This document shows positions 35,939-46,279 of a stretch of 64,000 bases of DNA, piece by piece. Where the stretch lies: NCBI RefSeq assembly GCF_900106095.1, contig NZ_FNUD01000002.1, positions 3,989,501 to 4,053,500 of the forward strand, given 5' to 3'. Below the pieces are notes generated by a model that saw only the letters and a program-made list of their open reading frames with translations, did not search any database and was not told the DNA's origin. Both the position numbers and the translations under genes were made by a program. This stretch comes from Pseudomonas deceptionensis (GTDB lineage Bacteria; Pseudomonadota; Gammaproteobacteria; Pseudomonadales; Pseudomonadaceae). The number at the start of each line of letters is the position of its first letter. Within the stretch, counting starts at the first letter, position 1.

Positions 35939-36463
35939 CCCTTGGCCGCCCCTCTGAACGGTGCTTTCAAGGGTGGCTGTGCCACGTGCATGCCTGTGCA
36001 CACAGCCCTCAAAAACACTGAATCAAGCACTGCAAGACGTTAATTTCGAGACTTCTAAGACTAATTTAGATGACTTATCGCACTAAAGGTGAGGAATTAA
36101 CCTACAAAAAACGGCGTTTCAACACTCAGAAACGTCGCTATCAGCCCTTCATTAATGACTGTAACTATCTGTTTTATATAGATTTATTTGCAAGGATAGC
36201 AATTAATCAATCGTGTCAACCGCCTCAATACCTCCATTCCTTATCGCCTGGCCTGCTGGAAATTATGGTCTAGGCTCTGGTCGCGCCCGTCTTAAAGGAT
36301 TTGAACGGTTGAGCCTTATGAAACGACAACCTGCTCCAGACACTACTCCCCAAAGCCAACGAGCCTTCGCACATAAGAAACGTGTGAAGTGTTTTTGCAT
36401 GCGCGCGCGCCTGACCGACACTCCAGAACATTAATTTTTACCGCACTGTTGATAGGAGGGCTT
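35939..36463. other. AT-rich urease promoter region
   Basis: About 525 bases without a credible gene. The stretch 36030-36230 is markedly AT-rich compared with the flanks, as promoters bound by nucleoid proteins often are, and a 67-codon frame there has no family resemblance. A 15-base strictly alternating purine-pyrimidine tract (36396-36410, TGCATGCGCGCGCGC) lies 54 bases before ureA and could take up a Z-like form. No clear sigma-54 site was found. Confidence 0.4.
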
Positions 36464-36766
36464 ATGCAGCTCACCCCCAGAGAAGTCGAAAAGCTGATGA
36501 TTTACACCTTGTCGGACGTGGCATTCCGACGTAAGGCTCGCGGCTTGAAATTGAACTATCCAGAGGCTGTTTCAATTATCACCGTGACCGCAATGGAAGG
36601 CGCACGGGACGGCAAGTCGGTGGAGGATGTGATGCAGTTAGCCGCCAAAGTACTGACCAAGGATGACGTAATGGAAGGCGTCAGCGACTTGATTCCCAAC
36701 GTTCAGGTAGAAGCGATTTTCACCGACGGCAGCCGCCTGGTTACGGTCCACGACCCGATCAAGTAA
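36464..36766 (+). CDS. ureA: Urease subunit gamma
   Basis: A 100-residue gamma subunit; AGGAGG lies 4 bases before the [23 protein letters not shown] and [24 protein letters not shown] are typical. It packs with UreB and UreC in the (abc)3 urease that hydrolyses urea to ammonia and carbamate in the cytoplasm. First gene of a nine-gene plus-strand locus in the order found in Yersinia. Confidence 0.95.
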   Translation: MQLTPREVEKLMIYTLSDVAFRRKARGLKLNYPEAVSIITVTAMEGARDGKSVEDVMQLAAKVLTKDDVMEGVSDLIPNVQVEAIFTDGSRLVTVHDPIK

Positions 36767-36820
36767 CCGCTTGCCTTAAACCCGGTTAACGCAAGACAGC
36801 CACGTGTTGAGGAATCCGTC

Positions 36821-37354
36821 ATGAGCACTAAAGAAACAACTAAAGAAACATCAGGTCCGCACCAGGACACTCACCCGAACCACAGCATCCCCCACGCCAA
36901 AAACCCCGGCGGCGTACACAAGGGCAATGAAGCCGATGTACCTCTGGGCGGCACCATCTACGCCAGCACGCCAATCACGTTCAACGAAAACCGTCCTGTC
37001 ACCAAAGTCAAAGTGCGCAACACCGGTGACCGCCCGATCCAGATTGGTTCGCACTTTCACTTCTTCGAAGTCAACCGTGCACTTGAGTTCGACCGTACCG
37101 CTGCCTTTGGCAAGCGCCTGAACATCTCGTCCACCACCGCGATCCGCTTCGAGCCAGGTGATGAAATTGAAGTGCCGTTGGTTCCCTTCGGTGGCAAGCA
37201 AACCCTTTACGGCTTCAACAACCTGGTCGATGGCTGGGCACCGGACAAGCTCACCAGCAACCATGAGCGCCCGGAAAAACTGCAAGCCATTCAGCGCGCG
37301 CGCGATCACGGCTTCAAGTTCTCCGAGCCGTCCAAGCCCGTCAACGACAAGTAA
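36821..37354 (+). CDS. ureB: Urease subunit beta, long Yersinia-type form
   Basis: A 177-residue beta subunit, much longer than the roughly 100 residues of the usual Pseudomonas UreB. The core starts at [20 protein letters not shown] near residue 40 and includes [15 protein letters not shown] and [14 protein letters not shown]. About 38 hydrophilic residues precede it and about 30 charged residues follow. This matches the extended UreB of Yersinia and Morganella enzymes as I know them, which are active at low pH. Initiation at the ATG follows GAGGAATCCGTC. Confidence 0.93.
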   Translation: MSTKETTKETSGPHQDTHPNHSIPHAKNPGGVHKGNEADVPLGGTIYASTPITFNENRPVTKVKVRNTGDRPIQIGSHFHFFEVNRALEFDRTAAFGKRLNISSTTAIRFEPGDEIEVPLVPFGGKQTLYGFNNLVDGWAPDKLTSNHERPEKLQAIQRARDHGFKFSEPSKPVNDK

Positions 37355-37428
37355 CCACCGCATTCTCATTTTTTGCATACGCGCCGTCGAGCCATTGACG
37401 CATGCGCGGCATTAGAAAGGAGCCACCG

Positions 37429-39147
37429 ATGCCAACCATTTCACGCAAAGAATACGCAGGGCTGTTCGGCCCGACCACGGGCGATAAAATCCGCCTGGGT
37501 GACACCAACCTGTTTGTCGAGATCGAAAAGGACTTGCGCGGCTACGGAGACGAGTCTGTATACGGCGGCGGTAAGTCACTGCGCGACGGCATGGGGGCCG
37601 ACAACACCCTGACCCGCGACAACGGCGTACTGGACCTGGTGATCACCAACGTCACCATCATCGATGCGATCCAGGGCGTAATCAAAGCCGACGTCGGCAT
37701 CCGTGACGGCAAGATTGCCGGTATCGGCAAAAGCGGCAACCCGAGCACTATGGATGGCGTGACCCCAAGCCTGGTGGTGGGTGTGAGCACCGACGCCATC
37801 TCCGGTGAGCATTTGATCCTGACCGCTGCCGGGATCGACACCCACGTTCACCTGATCTCGCCACAACAGGCCTATCACGGGCTGTCCAACGGCATCACCA
37901 CCTTCTTTGGCGGCGGCATCGGCCCTACCGACGGCACCAACGGCACTACCGTGACCGCTGGCCCGTGGAATATTCGCCAGATGCTGCGCTCGCTGGAAGG
38001 GCTGCCGATCAACGTCGGCATGCTCGGCAAGGGCAACTCCTTTGGCCGCGATCCGCTGGTCGAGCAACTGATTGCCGGTGTTGCCGGTTTCAAGGTTCAC
38101 GAGGACTGGGGCGCAACCTCCAACGCATTGCGCCATGCGCTGCGTACTGCCGACGAGTTTGACGTCCAGGTTTCGGTTCACACCGACAGCCTGAACGAAT
38201 GCGGTTATGTCGAAGACACCATCGATGCCTTCGAAGGTCGCACCATTCACACCTTCCACACTGAAGGCGCCGGTGGCGGTCACGCCCCCGACATCATCAA
38301 GGTGGCGAGCCAGAGCAACGTGCTGCCGAGTTCGACCAACCCGACCCTGCCCTACGGCGTCAACAGCCAGGCCGAGTTGTTCGACATGATCATGGTCTGT
38401 CACAACCTCAACCCGAACGTACCGGCTGACGTGTCGTTTGCCGAAAGCCGGGTGCGCCCCGAAACCATCGCCGCCGAAAACGTGTTGCAGGACATGGGCG
38501 TGATTTCCATGTTTTCCAGTGACTCCCAGGCCATGGGCCGGGTCGGTGAAAACTGGCTGCGGGTGATGCAAACCGCCCACGCGATGAAAATCTCACGCGG
38601 CAAACTGCCGGAAGACAGCCCTGACAACGACAACTTCCGTGTGCTGCGTTACGTGGCCAAAATCACCCTCAACCCGGCCATTACCCAAGGCGTGAGCCAC
38701 GTTCTGGGTTCGGTTGAAGTCGGCAAGATGGCCGATCTGGTGCTGTGGGATCCGCGCTTCTTCGGCGCCAAACCGAAGATGGTCATCAAGGGCGGCATGA
38801 TCAACTGGGCCGCCATGGGCGACCCGAACGCGTCCCTGCCAACCCCGCAGCCAGTGTTCTACCGCCCGATGTTCGGGGCGCAGGGCAAGACCTTGCAGGA
38901 CACCTGCGTGACCTTCGTGTCACAGGCCGCGTTTGATGACGGCGTCAAGGAGAAAGCCGGGCTGGACCGTCAGGTCATGGCGGTACGCAACTGCCGCAGC
39001 ATCTCCAAGAAGGATCTGGTGCGCAACGACCAGACGCCGCACATTGACGTTGATCCGGAAACCTTCGCGGTGAAAGTCGACGGTGTGCACGCCACGTGCA
39101 AACCGATCGATGTCGCCACCATGAACCAGCGTTATTTCTTTGGCTAA
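37429..39147 (+). CDS. ureC: Urease subunit alpha (catalytic)
   Basis: A 572-residue catalytic subunit; AAAGGAG lies 6 bases before the ATG at 37429. Nickel ligands and catalytic residues are all present: H139/H141 in THVHL, carbamylated K222 in [10 protein letters not shown]251, H277, C324 on the mobile flap (VCHNLN) and D365 in SSDSQAMGR. The flap asparagine after C-H (common ureases have histidine, CHHL) is a notable variant shared, to my knowledge, with Yersinia and Morganella type acid ureases. Confidence 0.96.
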   Translation: MPTISRKEYAGLFGPTTGDKIRLGDTNLFVEIEKDLRGYGDESVYGGGKSLRDGMGADNTLTRDNGVLDLVITNVTIIDAIQGVIKADVGIRDGKIAGIGKSGNPSTMDGVTPSLVVGVSTDAISGEHLILTAAGIDTHVHLISPQQAYHGLSNGITTFFGGGIGPTDGTNGTTVTAGPWNIRQMLRSLEGLPINVGMLGKGNSFGRDPLVEQLIAGVAGFKVHEDWGATSNALRHALRTADEFDVQVSVHTDSLNECGYVEDTIDAFEGRTIHTFHTEGAGGGHAPDIIKVASQSNVLPSSTNPTLPYGVNSQAELFDMIMVCHNLNPNVPADVSFAESRVRPETIAAENVLQDMGVISMFSSDSQAMGRVGENWLRVMQTAHAMKISRGKLPEDSPDNDNFRVLRYVAKITLNPAITQGVSHVLGSVEVGKMADLVLWDPRFFGAKPKMVIKGGMINWAAMGDPNASLPTPQPVFYRPMFGAQGKTLQDTCVTFVSQAAFDDGVKEKAGLDRQVMAVRNCRSISKKDLVRNDQTPHIDVDPETFAVKVDGVHATCKPIDVATMNQRYFFG

Positions 39148-39229
39148 CGCCTGAACGGGCAGCCACCGGGGATGGATTGATTCCCGGTGGCAAACGCCCG
39201 GCAAATGATTCAGGGAAGGAGTTTGCGAC

Positions 39230-39901
39230 GTGATTTTGATTGAACACATTCTGGGCAACGCCAAGAAAGATCCGAGCTGGAAGCAAAAACTCGAAGGCGC
39301 CAACGTCGACCTTCTGGTGCTGGACCAACGTGAAGCGCAAAAAAGCCGCTGCCGTCGCACCAGCCTCGGCGGGCTGGACCTGGGTATCTCGCTGGAGCGC
39401 AACGTGGTGCTCGGCGACGGGGATATCCTGCTGTGGGATGAGGCCACCAACACCGCCGTCGTGGTGCAACTCAACCTGCGCGACGTGATGGTGATTGACC
39501 TCAAGGAGCTTAAACAACAACCCCTGGACGTACTGATCAAGACCAGTTTCGAGCTGGGCCACGCCCTGGGCAACCAACACTGGAAAGCCGTGACCAAACA
39601 CAACGAGGTGTATATCCCCCTCACGGTCGAAACCAAAATGATGGACTCGGTGATGCGCACCCACGGCTTTCAGCACCTGCCGTACGCCTTTGTCGCCGGC
39701 GCTGAAATCCTGCCTCTGCTCACCACCTCCGAGGCGCGCCTGCTGTTTGGCGGAGCCGAAGAAACCGACACCCACGTTCACGTCGCCAGCCCGCAAGACA
39801 AGCTGGAGGCTGCCGCCCTGAAGATCCAGGGCGTACACAGCCATGACGCGCACAGTCACAGTCACGACAACGGCCATTCGTTTCACAGCCATAAGCACTG
39901 A
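39230..39901 (+). CDS. ureE: Urease accessory protein, nickel metallochaperone
   Basis: A 223-residue UreE with a GTG start preceded by AGGAG. The N-terminal peptide-binding and C-terminal metal-binding domains are visible ([13 protein letters not shown] with the dimer-interface histidine). The last 25 residues form a histidine-rich nickel store ([14 protein letters not shown]). It donates nickel to the UreFGD-apo-urease complex. Confidence 0.92.
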   Translation: MILIEHILGNAKKDPSWKQKLEGANVDLLVLDQREAQKSRCRRTSLGGLDLGISLERNVVLGDGDILLWDEATNTAVVVQLNLRDVMVIDLKELKQQPLDVLIKTSFELGHALGNQHWKAVTKHNEVYIPLTVETKMMDSVMRTHGFQHLPYAFVAGAEILPLLTTSEARLLFGGAEETDTHVHVASPQDKLEAAALKIQGVHSHDAHSHSHDNGHSFHSHKH

Positions 39902-39921
39902 ACCCGGCAGAAGGCGCTTTG

Positions 39922-40608
39922 ATGAACGCATCAGATCTAATTCGCATCATGCAGTTTGGCGACTCCGTATTGCCAGTCGGTGCCTTTTCGTTCTCGAACG
40001 GCGTGGAATCCGCCATTCAGAAAGGCATCGTTCACGATGTCGCGACCCTCAAGGGCTTTGTGCTCACCGCGCTCAAACAAGCGGCCAGCTGTGATGGCAT
40101 GGGCGTCGTCGCCGCTCACCGGGCATGCGTCGCCGATGACCGCGACGGGATTTTGCGCGCTGATTGGGCGGTCAATAACCGCAAGCTCAACGAAGAAAGC
40201 CGGTTGATGGCCACGCGCATGGGCAAAAAACTGGCCGAAATGTCGATCCATGTCGTCGAAAAACCCTTGGTGCGCTGGTGGCTGGAACAGATCAAGGCCG
40301 GCAACGCGGCAGGCACCTACCCCGTCACCCAGGCCGTGGTGATGTCGACCCAGGGCATCGGCGCCAGGGAGGTTGTGGTGATGCACCAGTACGGTGTCGC
40401 CATGACCATTCTCAGCGCCGCCATGCGCCTGATGCGGGTCACGCACCTTGACACCCAGCACATCCTGTTCGAGCTCAACCACGACATTGAAGCCTTCTGC
40501 GATATCGCCGAAATCGGTGATATCGATCAGATGTCCTCCTATGTGCCGATTGTCGATGTGCTTGCCGCCGTCCACGTGAAGGCCCACGTGCGGCTGTTTA
40601 TGAACTGA
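39922..40608 (+). CDS. ureF: Urease accessory protein
   Basis: A 228-residue all-helical UreF; the ATG at 39922 is preferred to the TTG one codon before. [24 protein letters not shown] near the N-terminus is the family signature. It bridges UreD and the UreG GTPase during nickel insertion. Starts 20 bp after ureE. Confidence 0.92.
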   Translation: MNASDLIRIMQFGDSVLPVGAFSFSNGVESAIQKGIVHDVATLKGFVLTALKQAASCDGMGVVAAHRACVADDRDGILRADWAVNNRKLNEESRLMATRMGKKLAEMSIHVVEKPLVRWWLEQIKAGNAAGTYPVTQAVVMSTQGIGAREVVVMHQYGVAMTILSAAMRLMRVTHLDTQHILFELNHDIEAFCDIAEIGDIDQMSSYVPIVDVLAAVHVKAHVRLFMN

Positions 40609-40678
40609 TCCACTTGAATCAACAGCGCCGGCCTGTGTCGGCGCTCAATCAGCTTCAATTCTTGTTAAGGAACGCATC

Positions 40679-41326
40679 GTGAAAAAGATTACTCGCATTG
40701 GTATTGGCGGCCCGGTCGGTTCAGGTAAAACCGCGATCATCGAAGTGATCACTCCGATCCTGATCAACCGTGGCTACAAGCCGTTGATCATCACCAACGA
40801 CATCGTGACCACCGAAGACGCCAAGCAGGTCAAGCGCACCCTCAAGGGGATCCTGGACGAAGACAAGATCCTGGGCGTCGAGACCGGTGCCTGCCCGCAT
40901 ACGGCGGTGCGTGAAGACCCGAGCATGAATATTGCAGCGGTCGAGGAAATGGAAGAGAAATTCCCCGACAGCGACCTGATCATGATTGAAAGCGGCGGCG
41001 ACAACCTGACCCTGACCTTCAGCCCGGCACTGGCCGACTTCTACATCTACGTGATCGACGTGGCCGAAGGCGAAAAAATCCCGCGTAAAAACGGCCCGGG
41101 CCTGGTGCAGGCTGACATCCTGATCATCAACAAGATCGACCTTGCCCCCTATGTGGGCGCCAGCCTGGATGTGATGGAGAGCGACACCAAAGTGGTGCGC
41201 GGCAACCGCCCGTATATCCTGACCAACTGCAAGACCGGCCAGGGCATTGAAGAACTGGTGGACATGATCGAACACATGTTCCTGTTCGCACAGAAACCGG
41301 CGGTCAAAAGCGAGGTCACTGCATGA
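40679..41326 (+). CDS. ureG: Urease accessory GTPase
   Basis: A 215-residue SIMIBI GTPase with a GTG start and AAGGA upstream. GGPVGSGKT (10-18) is the P-loop, the CPH metal motif is in [13 protein letters not shown], and ESGGDNLT and [10 protein letters not shown] complete the nucleotide site. GTP hydrolysis drives nickel delivery into apo-urease. It overlaps ureD by 4 bp. Confidence 0.95.
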   Translation: MKKITRIGIGGPVGSGKTAIIEVITPILINRGYKPLIITNDIVTTEDAKQVKRTLKGILDEDKILGVETGACPHTAVREDPSMNIAAVEEMEEKFPDSDLIMIESGGDNLTLTFSPALADFYIYVIDVAEGEKIPRKNGPGLVQADILIINKIDLAPYVGASLDVMESDTKVVRGNRPYILTNCKTGQGIEELVDMIEHMFLFAQKPAVKSEVTA

Positions 41327-42288
41327 CATCGCAGAGCCTGAACATCGTGAACACCCCGTCACGGCTTCGCGCTCACTCATTAGGCACCGATGCGCCGGAG
41401 CTGTCGCAGTACCAGGACGAACCACCGCAAATGCAAAGCGGTGTCGAAGGCAAAAGCGGCTACCTGCGACTGGGCTTTGAAAAGCGCGGCAATCGCAGCG
41501 TACTGGCAGATATGGAGCGGCGTGTACCGTCGCTGGTGCAACGGGCATTGTACTGGGACGAAGAAATGCCCGAGCTGCCCTGCGTCACCATGATTTCGAC
41601 CTCGGGCTGCGTGCTGCAGGGCGACCGTCTGGCCACTGACGTCAATGTCGGGGTGGGTGCCTGCGGGCACGTCACCACCCAGTCAGCGACCAAAGTGCAT
41701 TCGATGAATGCCAACTATGCCTCGCAAATCCAGTGTTTGCGGGTCGAGGAAAACGGCTATCTGGAGTTCATGCCCGACCCGCTGATCCCCCATCGCAATG
41801 CGCGGTTCATCACCGACACCCAGATCAAGATCCACCCCACGGCGACGGCGATCTACTGCGAAATCCTGATGTCGGGGCGCAAGTACCACCATGCCGATGA
41901 GCGATTCGGCTTTGACGTGTACTCCTCACGGGTATCGGCCGAAAACCTTGAAGGCCGCGAGCTGTTTGTCGAGAAGTACATCCTGGAGCCAAAGAAGGAA
42001 AGCCTGGACGCCATTGGCGTGATGCAGACCTTCGACGTGTTCGGCAACGTGGTGCTGCTTACCCCCAAGGAGCATCACGACCGGATTGTGGCGCGCATTC
42101 CGGCGCTGTTCGACATGCCCGCGGGGCTGGCCAGCGGCGTCACCCGCCTGCCGAACGACTGCGGCCTGATCTTCAAGGTGCTGGGCAATGACAGCGGTGA
42201 GGTCAAGGCACAAGTCCGCGAGTTCTGGAAAGTCGCCCGCGAAGAAATTCTGGGCCTGACACTGCAGCCGCAGTTTCTCTGGCGGTAG
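41323..42288 (+). CDS. ureD: Urease accessory protein UreD (UreH)
   Basis: A 321-residue UreD placed at the end of the set, as in Yersinia; in most pseudomonads ureD comes first. [22 protein letters not shown] begins the core, and [16 protein letters not shown] and [12 protein letters not shown] are recognisable. It binds apo-urease and channels nickel. Translationally coupled to ureG (ATGA). Confidence 0.92.
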   Translation: MTSQSLNIVNTPSRLRAHSLGTDAPELSQYQDEPPQMQSGVEGKSGYLRLGFEKRGNRSVLADMERRVPSLVQRALYWDEEMPELPCVTMISTSGCVLQGDRLATDVNVGVGACGHVTTQSATKVHSMNANYASQIQCLRVEENGYLEFMPDPLIPHRNARFITDTQIKIHPTATAIYCEILMSGRKYHHADERFGFDVYSSRVSAENLEGRELFVEKYILEPKKESLDAIGVMQTFDVFGNVVLLTPKEHHDRIVARIPALFDMPAGLASGVTRLPNDCGLIFKVLGNDSGEVKAQVREFWKVAREEILGLTLQPQFLWR

Positions 42289-42334
42289 CTATGTAGCCTC
42301 GAGTTGTTCGTCAGCGGCTACAGAAAAATCAACC

Positions 42335-42385
42335 GTGGGAGCGAGCCTGCTCGCGAAGGTTGTTCGCGAGCAGGCTCGCTCCCAC
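42335..42385. repeat. REP pair between ureD and the urea channel gene
   Basis: Two 23-bp inverted REP copies (42335-42357, 42363-42385) only 5 bases apart form a nearly continuous palindrome. It may uncouple messenger levels of the urease and transporter halves of the locus. Confidence 0.9.
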
Positions 42386-42444
42386 TGGGGGACATTGCAT
42401 TATCAGGGCGGCTCTTGGCCGAATGCACAATTGGGAGAGTCAAT

Positions 42445-43425
42445 ATGGAAGCTGCATCCAAGTGGACACAAGTGGCGAGCGGCAACGTCGTCCTTGAATT
42501 TATTGACGTCACGCTGCGTGGTTGTGCCCAGGTGATGTTCCAGAACAACCCCCTGACCGGACTGCTGTTTTTTGCCGCGATCTTTGTGGGCGCCTATGGC
42601 GAAGGCAACTCGGCGGTCGCCTATGGCAGCGTACTGGGGACCGCCGTAGCGACCTTTACTGGCCGAAAACTCAGAGACCAGACGTCATGGAAGGCCGGCC
42701 TGTACGGCTATAACGGCTGCCTCGTCGGCGCTGCCTTGCCCACGTTCCTGGATGTCACGCCCGTCCTGTGGATGTGCATCATCCTGGGCAGCATAGTCTC
42801 GGTGATCGTCACCATCTGCATCGCCGACATTCTGAAAACCTGGAAAGTCGCCGCCCTTACGGCGCCCTTTGTTCTGGTGACCTGGACCATGCTGCTGGCC
42901 AGCTATGCCTTTGGTGGCCTGAACACCAGCGCCCTGCCCGTGCCCAACCTGCCCCACGACCTGGTCGCGTACAACAGCAGCCTGTTTGACGGCATCGACC
43001 TGTTCAAAAGCACGTTTTACGGGATCTCCGAAGTGTTTCTGATCAGCACGGTGATCGGCAGCGTGCTGTTTCTGGCCGGGTTGGCAGTGTCGTCGTTGTG
43101 GGCCGCCGTATTCGCCCTGCTGGGCTCGCTGCTGGCGGTGCTGGTCGCCGTGGTCTTGCAGGCCGAGCACGCCAGCATCAACAACGGCATGTATGCATTC
43201 AGCGCCGTGCTGACCGCCATCGCCCTGGGTTCGACCTTCAACAAGCCCAGCTGGCGTGTGCTGACTTACACCCTTATCGGCGTGATCTTCACTGTATTTG
43301 TGCAGGGTGCCTTGAATACCCTATTGGCCCCGGTGGGTATCCCGACCCTGACCATGCCGTTTGTACTGGCCTCATGGTTATTCCTGGTGCCCAACAAAGA
43401 TGTGATGCCGGTCCACCGCCAATAA
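42445..43425 (+). CDS. yut: Urea channel/transporter, Yut/SLC14 family
   Basis: A 326-residue membrane protein of the urea transporter family. The ATG at 42445 follows GGGAGAG; the frame upstream runs through the REP pair and is not coding. Two homologous halves of five helices are seen, with the repeated signatures QVMFQNNPLTGLLFFAAIF and GISEVFLISTVIGSVLFL and the pore motif GYNGCLVGAAL. It passes urea through the inner membrane to the urease. Yersinia has the same gene after ureD. Confidence 0.88.
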   Translation: MEAASKWTQVASGNVVLEFIDVTLRGCAQVMFQNNPLTGLLFFAAIFVGAYGEGNSAVAYGSVLGTAVATFTGRKLRDQTSWKAGLYGYNGCLVGAALPTFLDVTPVLWMCIILGSIVSVIVTICIADILKTWKVAALTAPFVLVTWTMLLASYAFGGLNTSALPVPNLPHDLVAYNSSLFDGIDLFKSTFYGISEVFLISTVIGSVLFLAGLAVSSLWAAVFALLGSLLAVLVAVVLQAEHASINNGMYAFSAVLTAIALGSTFNKPSWRVLTYTLIGVIFTVFVQGALNTLLAPVGIPTLTMPFVLASWLFLVPNKDVMPVHRQ

Positions 43426-43451
43426 CTTTAATCCTGTGCCGGAGTCTGTCC

Positions 43452-44510
43452 ATGACCGCGATTGCCCACCCCCCGGCCAACGCCCAACCGTCGAACACCA
43501 CGCGGCGTGCCATCTATTTGCTGACCGGGCTGCTCCTGGCCAACCTTCTGGCCTGGGCCTGGGCTCTCATGGAGTTTGGCAACAACCCGGTATTGATGGG
43601 CACCGCCTTGCTGGCGTACGGCTTCGGCCTGCGCCACGCCGTGGACGCCGACCATATCGCCGCCATCGACAACGTCACCCGCAAACTGATGCAACAGGGG
43701 CAGCGCCCGATTGCCGTGGGCACCTGGTTCTCCCTGGGGCACTCCACCATTGTGGTGCTGGCCTCGTTTGCGATTGCCGCCACGGCCATGGCGTTCAAGG
43801 ACGACATGCAGTGGTTCCATGAAACCGGAGGCCTGATCGGCACCCTGGTGTCCTCGGTGTTCCTGTTGCTGTTCGGCCTGCTCAACCTGGTGATCCTGAT
43901 CTCGGTGTACAAGAAGTTCAAACAGGTCAAGGCCGGCCACACCCTGCTCCCCGAAGAACTGGACCTGATAGCCACCAACAAGGGCGGTCTGATGGCGCGG
44001 ATCTTTGGCCGGGTGTTCAACCTCGTTAATAAAAGCTGGCACATGTACCCGGTGGGGTTCCTGTTCGGCCTGGGCTTCGACACCGCCACCGAAATCGGCC
44101 TGCTGGGCATCAGCGCCACCAGCGCCTCCCACGGCATCAGCCTGTGGTCGATCATGGTGTTCCCGGTGCTGTTCGCCGTGGGCATGGCCCTGATCGATTC
44201 ACTGGACAACTTCGTGATGATCGGCGCCTACGGCTGGGCGTTCTCCAAACCGGTACGCAAGCTCTACTACAACATCACCATCACCGCCGCCTCGGTGGTG
44301 GTCGCGCTGTTTATCGGTGGCGTCGAAGCACTGGGGCTGATTGCCGAAAAGCTTGAGCTAACGGGCGGTATATGGACGCCGATCAATGCCATCAGTGAAA
44401 ACTTCGGCGAAATTGGCTACTGGATCATTGGCATGTTTGTGCTGTGCTGGCTGATTTCAGCCCTCAACTACTACATCCGCGGTTATGACCAACTGGCTGC
44501 CAATCGCTGA
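43452..44510 (+). CDS. nixA: NiCoT-family nickel permease, NixA/HoxN-like
   Basis: A 352-residue, eight-helix nickel permease. The ATG at 43452 has GGAG 7 bases upstream, and the frame overlapping yut is not used. The signature HAVDADH (H62-H68) is the HX4DH metal filter; LGHSTIVV, GLGFDTATEIGLL and SLDNFVMIGAYGWAF are the other NiCoT signatures. It supplies nickel for the urease beside it. Confidence 0.92.
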   Translation: MTAIAHPPANAQPSNTTRRAIYLLTGLLLANLLAWAWALMEFGNNPVLMGTALLAYGFGLRHAVDADHIAAIDNVTRKLMQQGQRPIAVGTWFSLGHSTIVVLASFAIAATAMAFKDDMQWFHETGGLIGTLVSSVFLLLFGLLNLVILISVYKKFKQVKAGHTLLPEELDLIATNKGGLMARIFGRVFNLVNKSWHMYPVGFLFGLGFDTATEIGLLGISATSASHGISLWSIMVFPVLFAVGMALIDSLDNFVMIGAYGWAFSKPVRKLYYNITITAASVVVALFIGGVEALGLIAEKLELTGGIWTPINAISENFGEIGYWIIGMFVLCWLISALNYYIRGYDQLAANR

Positions 44511-44600
44511 TACGAGGCTCAAGCATGCAGATCGCATGTGGCAGCCCGGAAAGCCTGACCTACACTCCCCTCACCCTTTAACAGACGCGTCGTAGGTGCC

Positions 44601-45776
44601 ATGACTTTATTACAGGACGTAAAAAATCGAATCACCTTTGCCTATGGGGTCGCCTTGCTGGTGGCCATCAATGGCTTCCTCATGTTCTTACCGGTGTTGC
44701 AACGCGGGGTTGCTCACGCCAATAGCACCTCAGGCTCATTTGATACCTGGAAGGAGGCCTTGAGTTTTCTGGCCTTGCTGGAAATCCCGGGGTTCGTGGT
44801 GGGCTTTGTGCTGGTGCTGATGTCGCTGGGGTTGTTGATCAAGTCCAGAATCAGCTGGTTTTTCGCGCTGTTGCTGTTGATCGCCACCGTCTGCGTTGAC
44901 TTTTTCATCCTTAAAAAACCCGATGGCGTGACCATCCTTTCCCTGGTCTCGATTGCAGTACTGGCCTTCTATTGGCGCCGGTTTGACCACTACAGCCTGG
45001 CCACGGGCAGCTTCTTTGCGGTGGTGAGCATTGCCTCGCTGATTGTCTACAGCACCCTGGGCACGCTCTATATCGGCGACGGGTTTGCACCGGCGGTGAC
45101 CGACCTGCCCTCGGCGTTCTACTTCGCCATCGTGGTCATGTCGACCGTGGGCTTTGGCGACATCGTCCCGCACACCACCGATGCCCGGTTCTTTACCCTG
45201 ACCGTTATCGTGCTGGGCATCACCATCTTCGCGATCTCGGTGGCGTCCATTGCCGGCCCGCTGATCAGCAACAACATCCAACGAATCGTTAAAGGCAGGA
45301 TTACCCACATGTCCCGTAAAAATCACTACATCCTCGTCGGCGTTGGCTCTCTGGCACAGAACGTCTACAAAGGCCTGACCGATCGCGGCGAACATGTCAC
45401 CGTCGTCTGCGCCGCCGGCAGCCAGCACGACCTGCCCGAAAAGGCAGACATTATTGAGGGTGATCCGTCGGCAGCTGCAACCCTGAAAACTGCCGGCGCA
45501 GCGGATGCCAAATACATCGTGACCCTGTGCGACAGCGACGCCGAGAACGTGTTCACCATTCTGGCCGCCAAGGAAGTGGCCGGGGACGAAACCCAGATCA
45601 TCGCGCTGGTCAACGAAACGCGGAACATGCCCAAGGTCAAACGCGTCAACCCGACCATGGTGCTGTCGTTGCCGCTGCTGGGCAGCGAGCTGCTGGTGCG
45701 TACCCTGCAGGGCGATGAGATCAACAACGACCTGATCACCGAGATGTTCTTCGGCAAGCGTACGTCGCTGGCGTAA
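44601..45776 (+). CDS. Kch-like potassium channel with RCK domain
   Basis: A 391-residue channel subunit. Several helices come first, then a pore helix and selectivity filter STVGFGD (181-187), a last helix, and a cytosolic TrkA-N (RCK) domain from about residue 240 (HYILVGVGSLAQNVYKGL). It is arranged like E. coli Kch. The RCK domain should gate potassium flow in response to nucleotides or ions. It follows the nickel permease by 90 bp; whether it belongs to the urease locus, for instance for acid or ammonium stress, is unknown. Confidence 0.85.
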   Translation: MTLLQDVKNRITFAYGVALLVAINGFLMFLPVLQRGVAHANSTSGSFDTWKEALSFLALLEIPGFVVGFVLVLMSLGLLIKSRISWFFALLLLIATVCVDFFILKKPDGVTILSLVSIAVLAFYWRRFDHYSLATGSFFAVVSIASLIVYSTLGTLYIGDGFAPAVTDLPSAFYFAIVVMSTVGFGDIVPHTTDARFFTLTVIVLGITIFAISVASIAGPLISNNIQRIVKGRITHMSRKNHYILVGVGSLAQNVYKGLTDRGEHVTVVCAAGSQHDLPEKADIIEGDPSAAATLKTAGAADAKYIVTLCDSDAENVFTILAAKEVAGDETQIIALVNETRNMPKVKRVNPTMVLSLPLLGSELLVRTLQGDEINNDLITEMFFGKRTSLA

Positions 45777-45792
45777 ACACGAGCGGTGTTCT

Positions 45793-45843
45793 GTGGGAGC
45801 GAGCCTGCTCGCGAAGATCATTCGCGAGCAGGCTCGCTCCCAC
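45793..45843. repeat. REP pair between kch and crcB
   Basis: Inverted 23-bp REP copies (45793-45815 and 45821-45843) with a 5-base spacer lie between convergent genes. Confidence 0.9.
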
Positions 45844-45864
45844 AGTTGAGGGCTTTATCATGTT

Positions 45865-46263
45865 TTATTGCGAGGTATCGGGGGCAGGCGTGCCCTTGGC
45901 CCCGGCCAACAAACCCAGCTCAACGGCTGCAAAACCGATCACCAGGCTGAGCACCAGATAGCAGATGGAGACAAATACGCCGGTCGGGTCATTCATCATC
46001 TCAACGGCGCCGAACACAAAACTGGAGAACGTGGAAAGCCCGCCCATGATCCCGGTGCCGACCATCACGTGTACGTACTGATTGATCCGGTTGTTCTTGA
46101 ACAGCGACGTGGCCACGCCCAGAAGGAAGGCGGCGACGATATTGACGACAAAGATGTCCATGGGAAAGCCATCGGCCAGACGCGGCACCGACAGCATCAC
46201 AAACTCGCGGCACATGGCGCCAAACGCGCCGCCGACGAAAATCAGAATAATCATGTTCAGCAT
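45865..46263 (-). CDS. crcB: Fluoride channel Fluc/CrcB (second of a tandem pair)
   Basis: A 132-residue, four-helix Fluc channel. [14 protein letters not shown] carries the family start motif, [14 protein letters not shown] the central Na+ and phenylalanine-box region. Fluc proteins form antiparallel dimers that release fluoride. It lies 16 bp after another crcB copy of different sequence, so the two may form a heterodimer. No fluoride riboswitch was recognised upstream. Confidence 0.88.
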   Translation of the reverse strand: MLNMIILIFVGGAFGAMCREFVMLSVPRLADGFPMDIFVVNIVAAFLLGVATSLFKNNRINQYVHVMVGTGIMGGLSTFSSFVFGAVEMMNDPTGVFVSICYLVLSLVIGFAAVELGLLAGAKGTPAPDTSQ

Positions 46264-46279
46264 GGTGTTTGCTCCTGTG

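Noticed and set aside
36070..36273. A 67-codon frame in the AT-rich urease promoter region
   Set aside because: No ribosome site, no family resemblance, and the amino-acid content only reflects the local AT-rich sequence.
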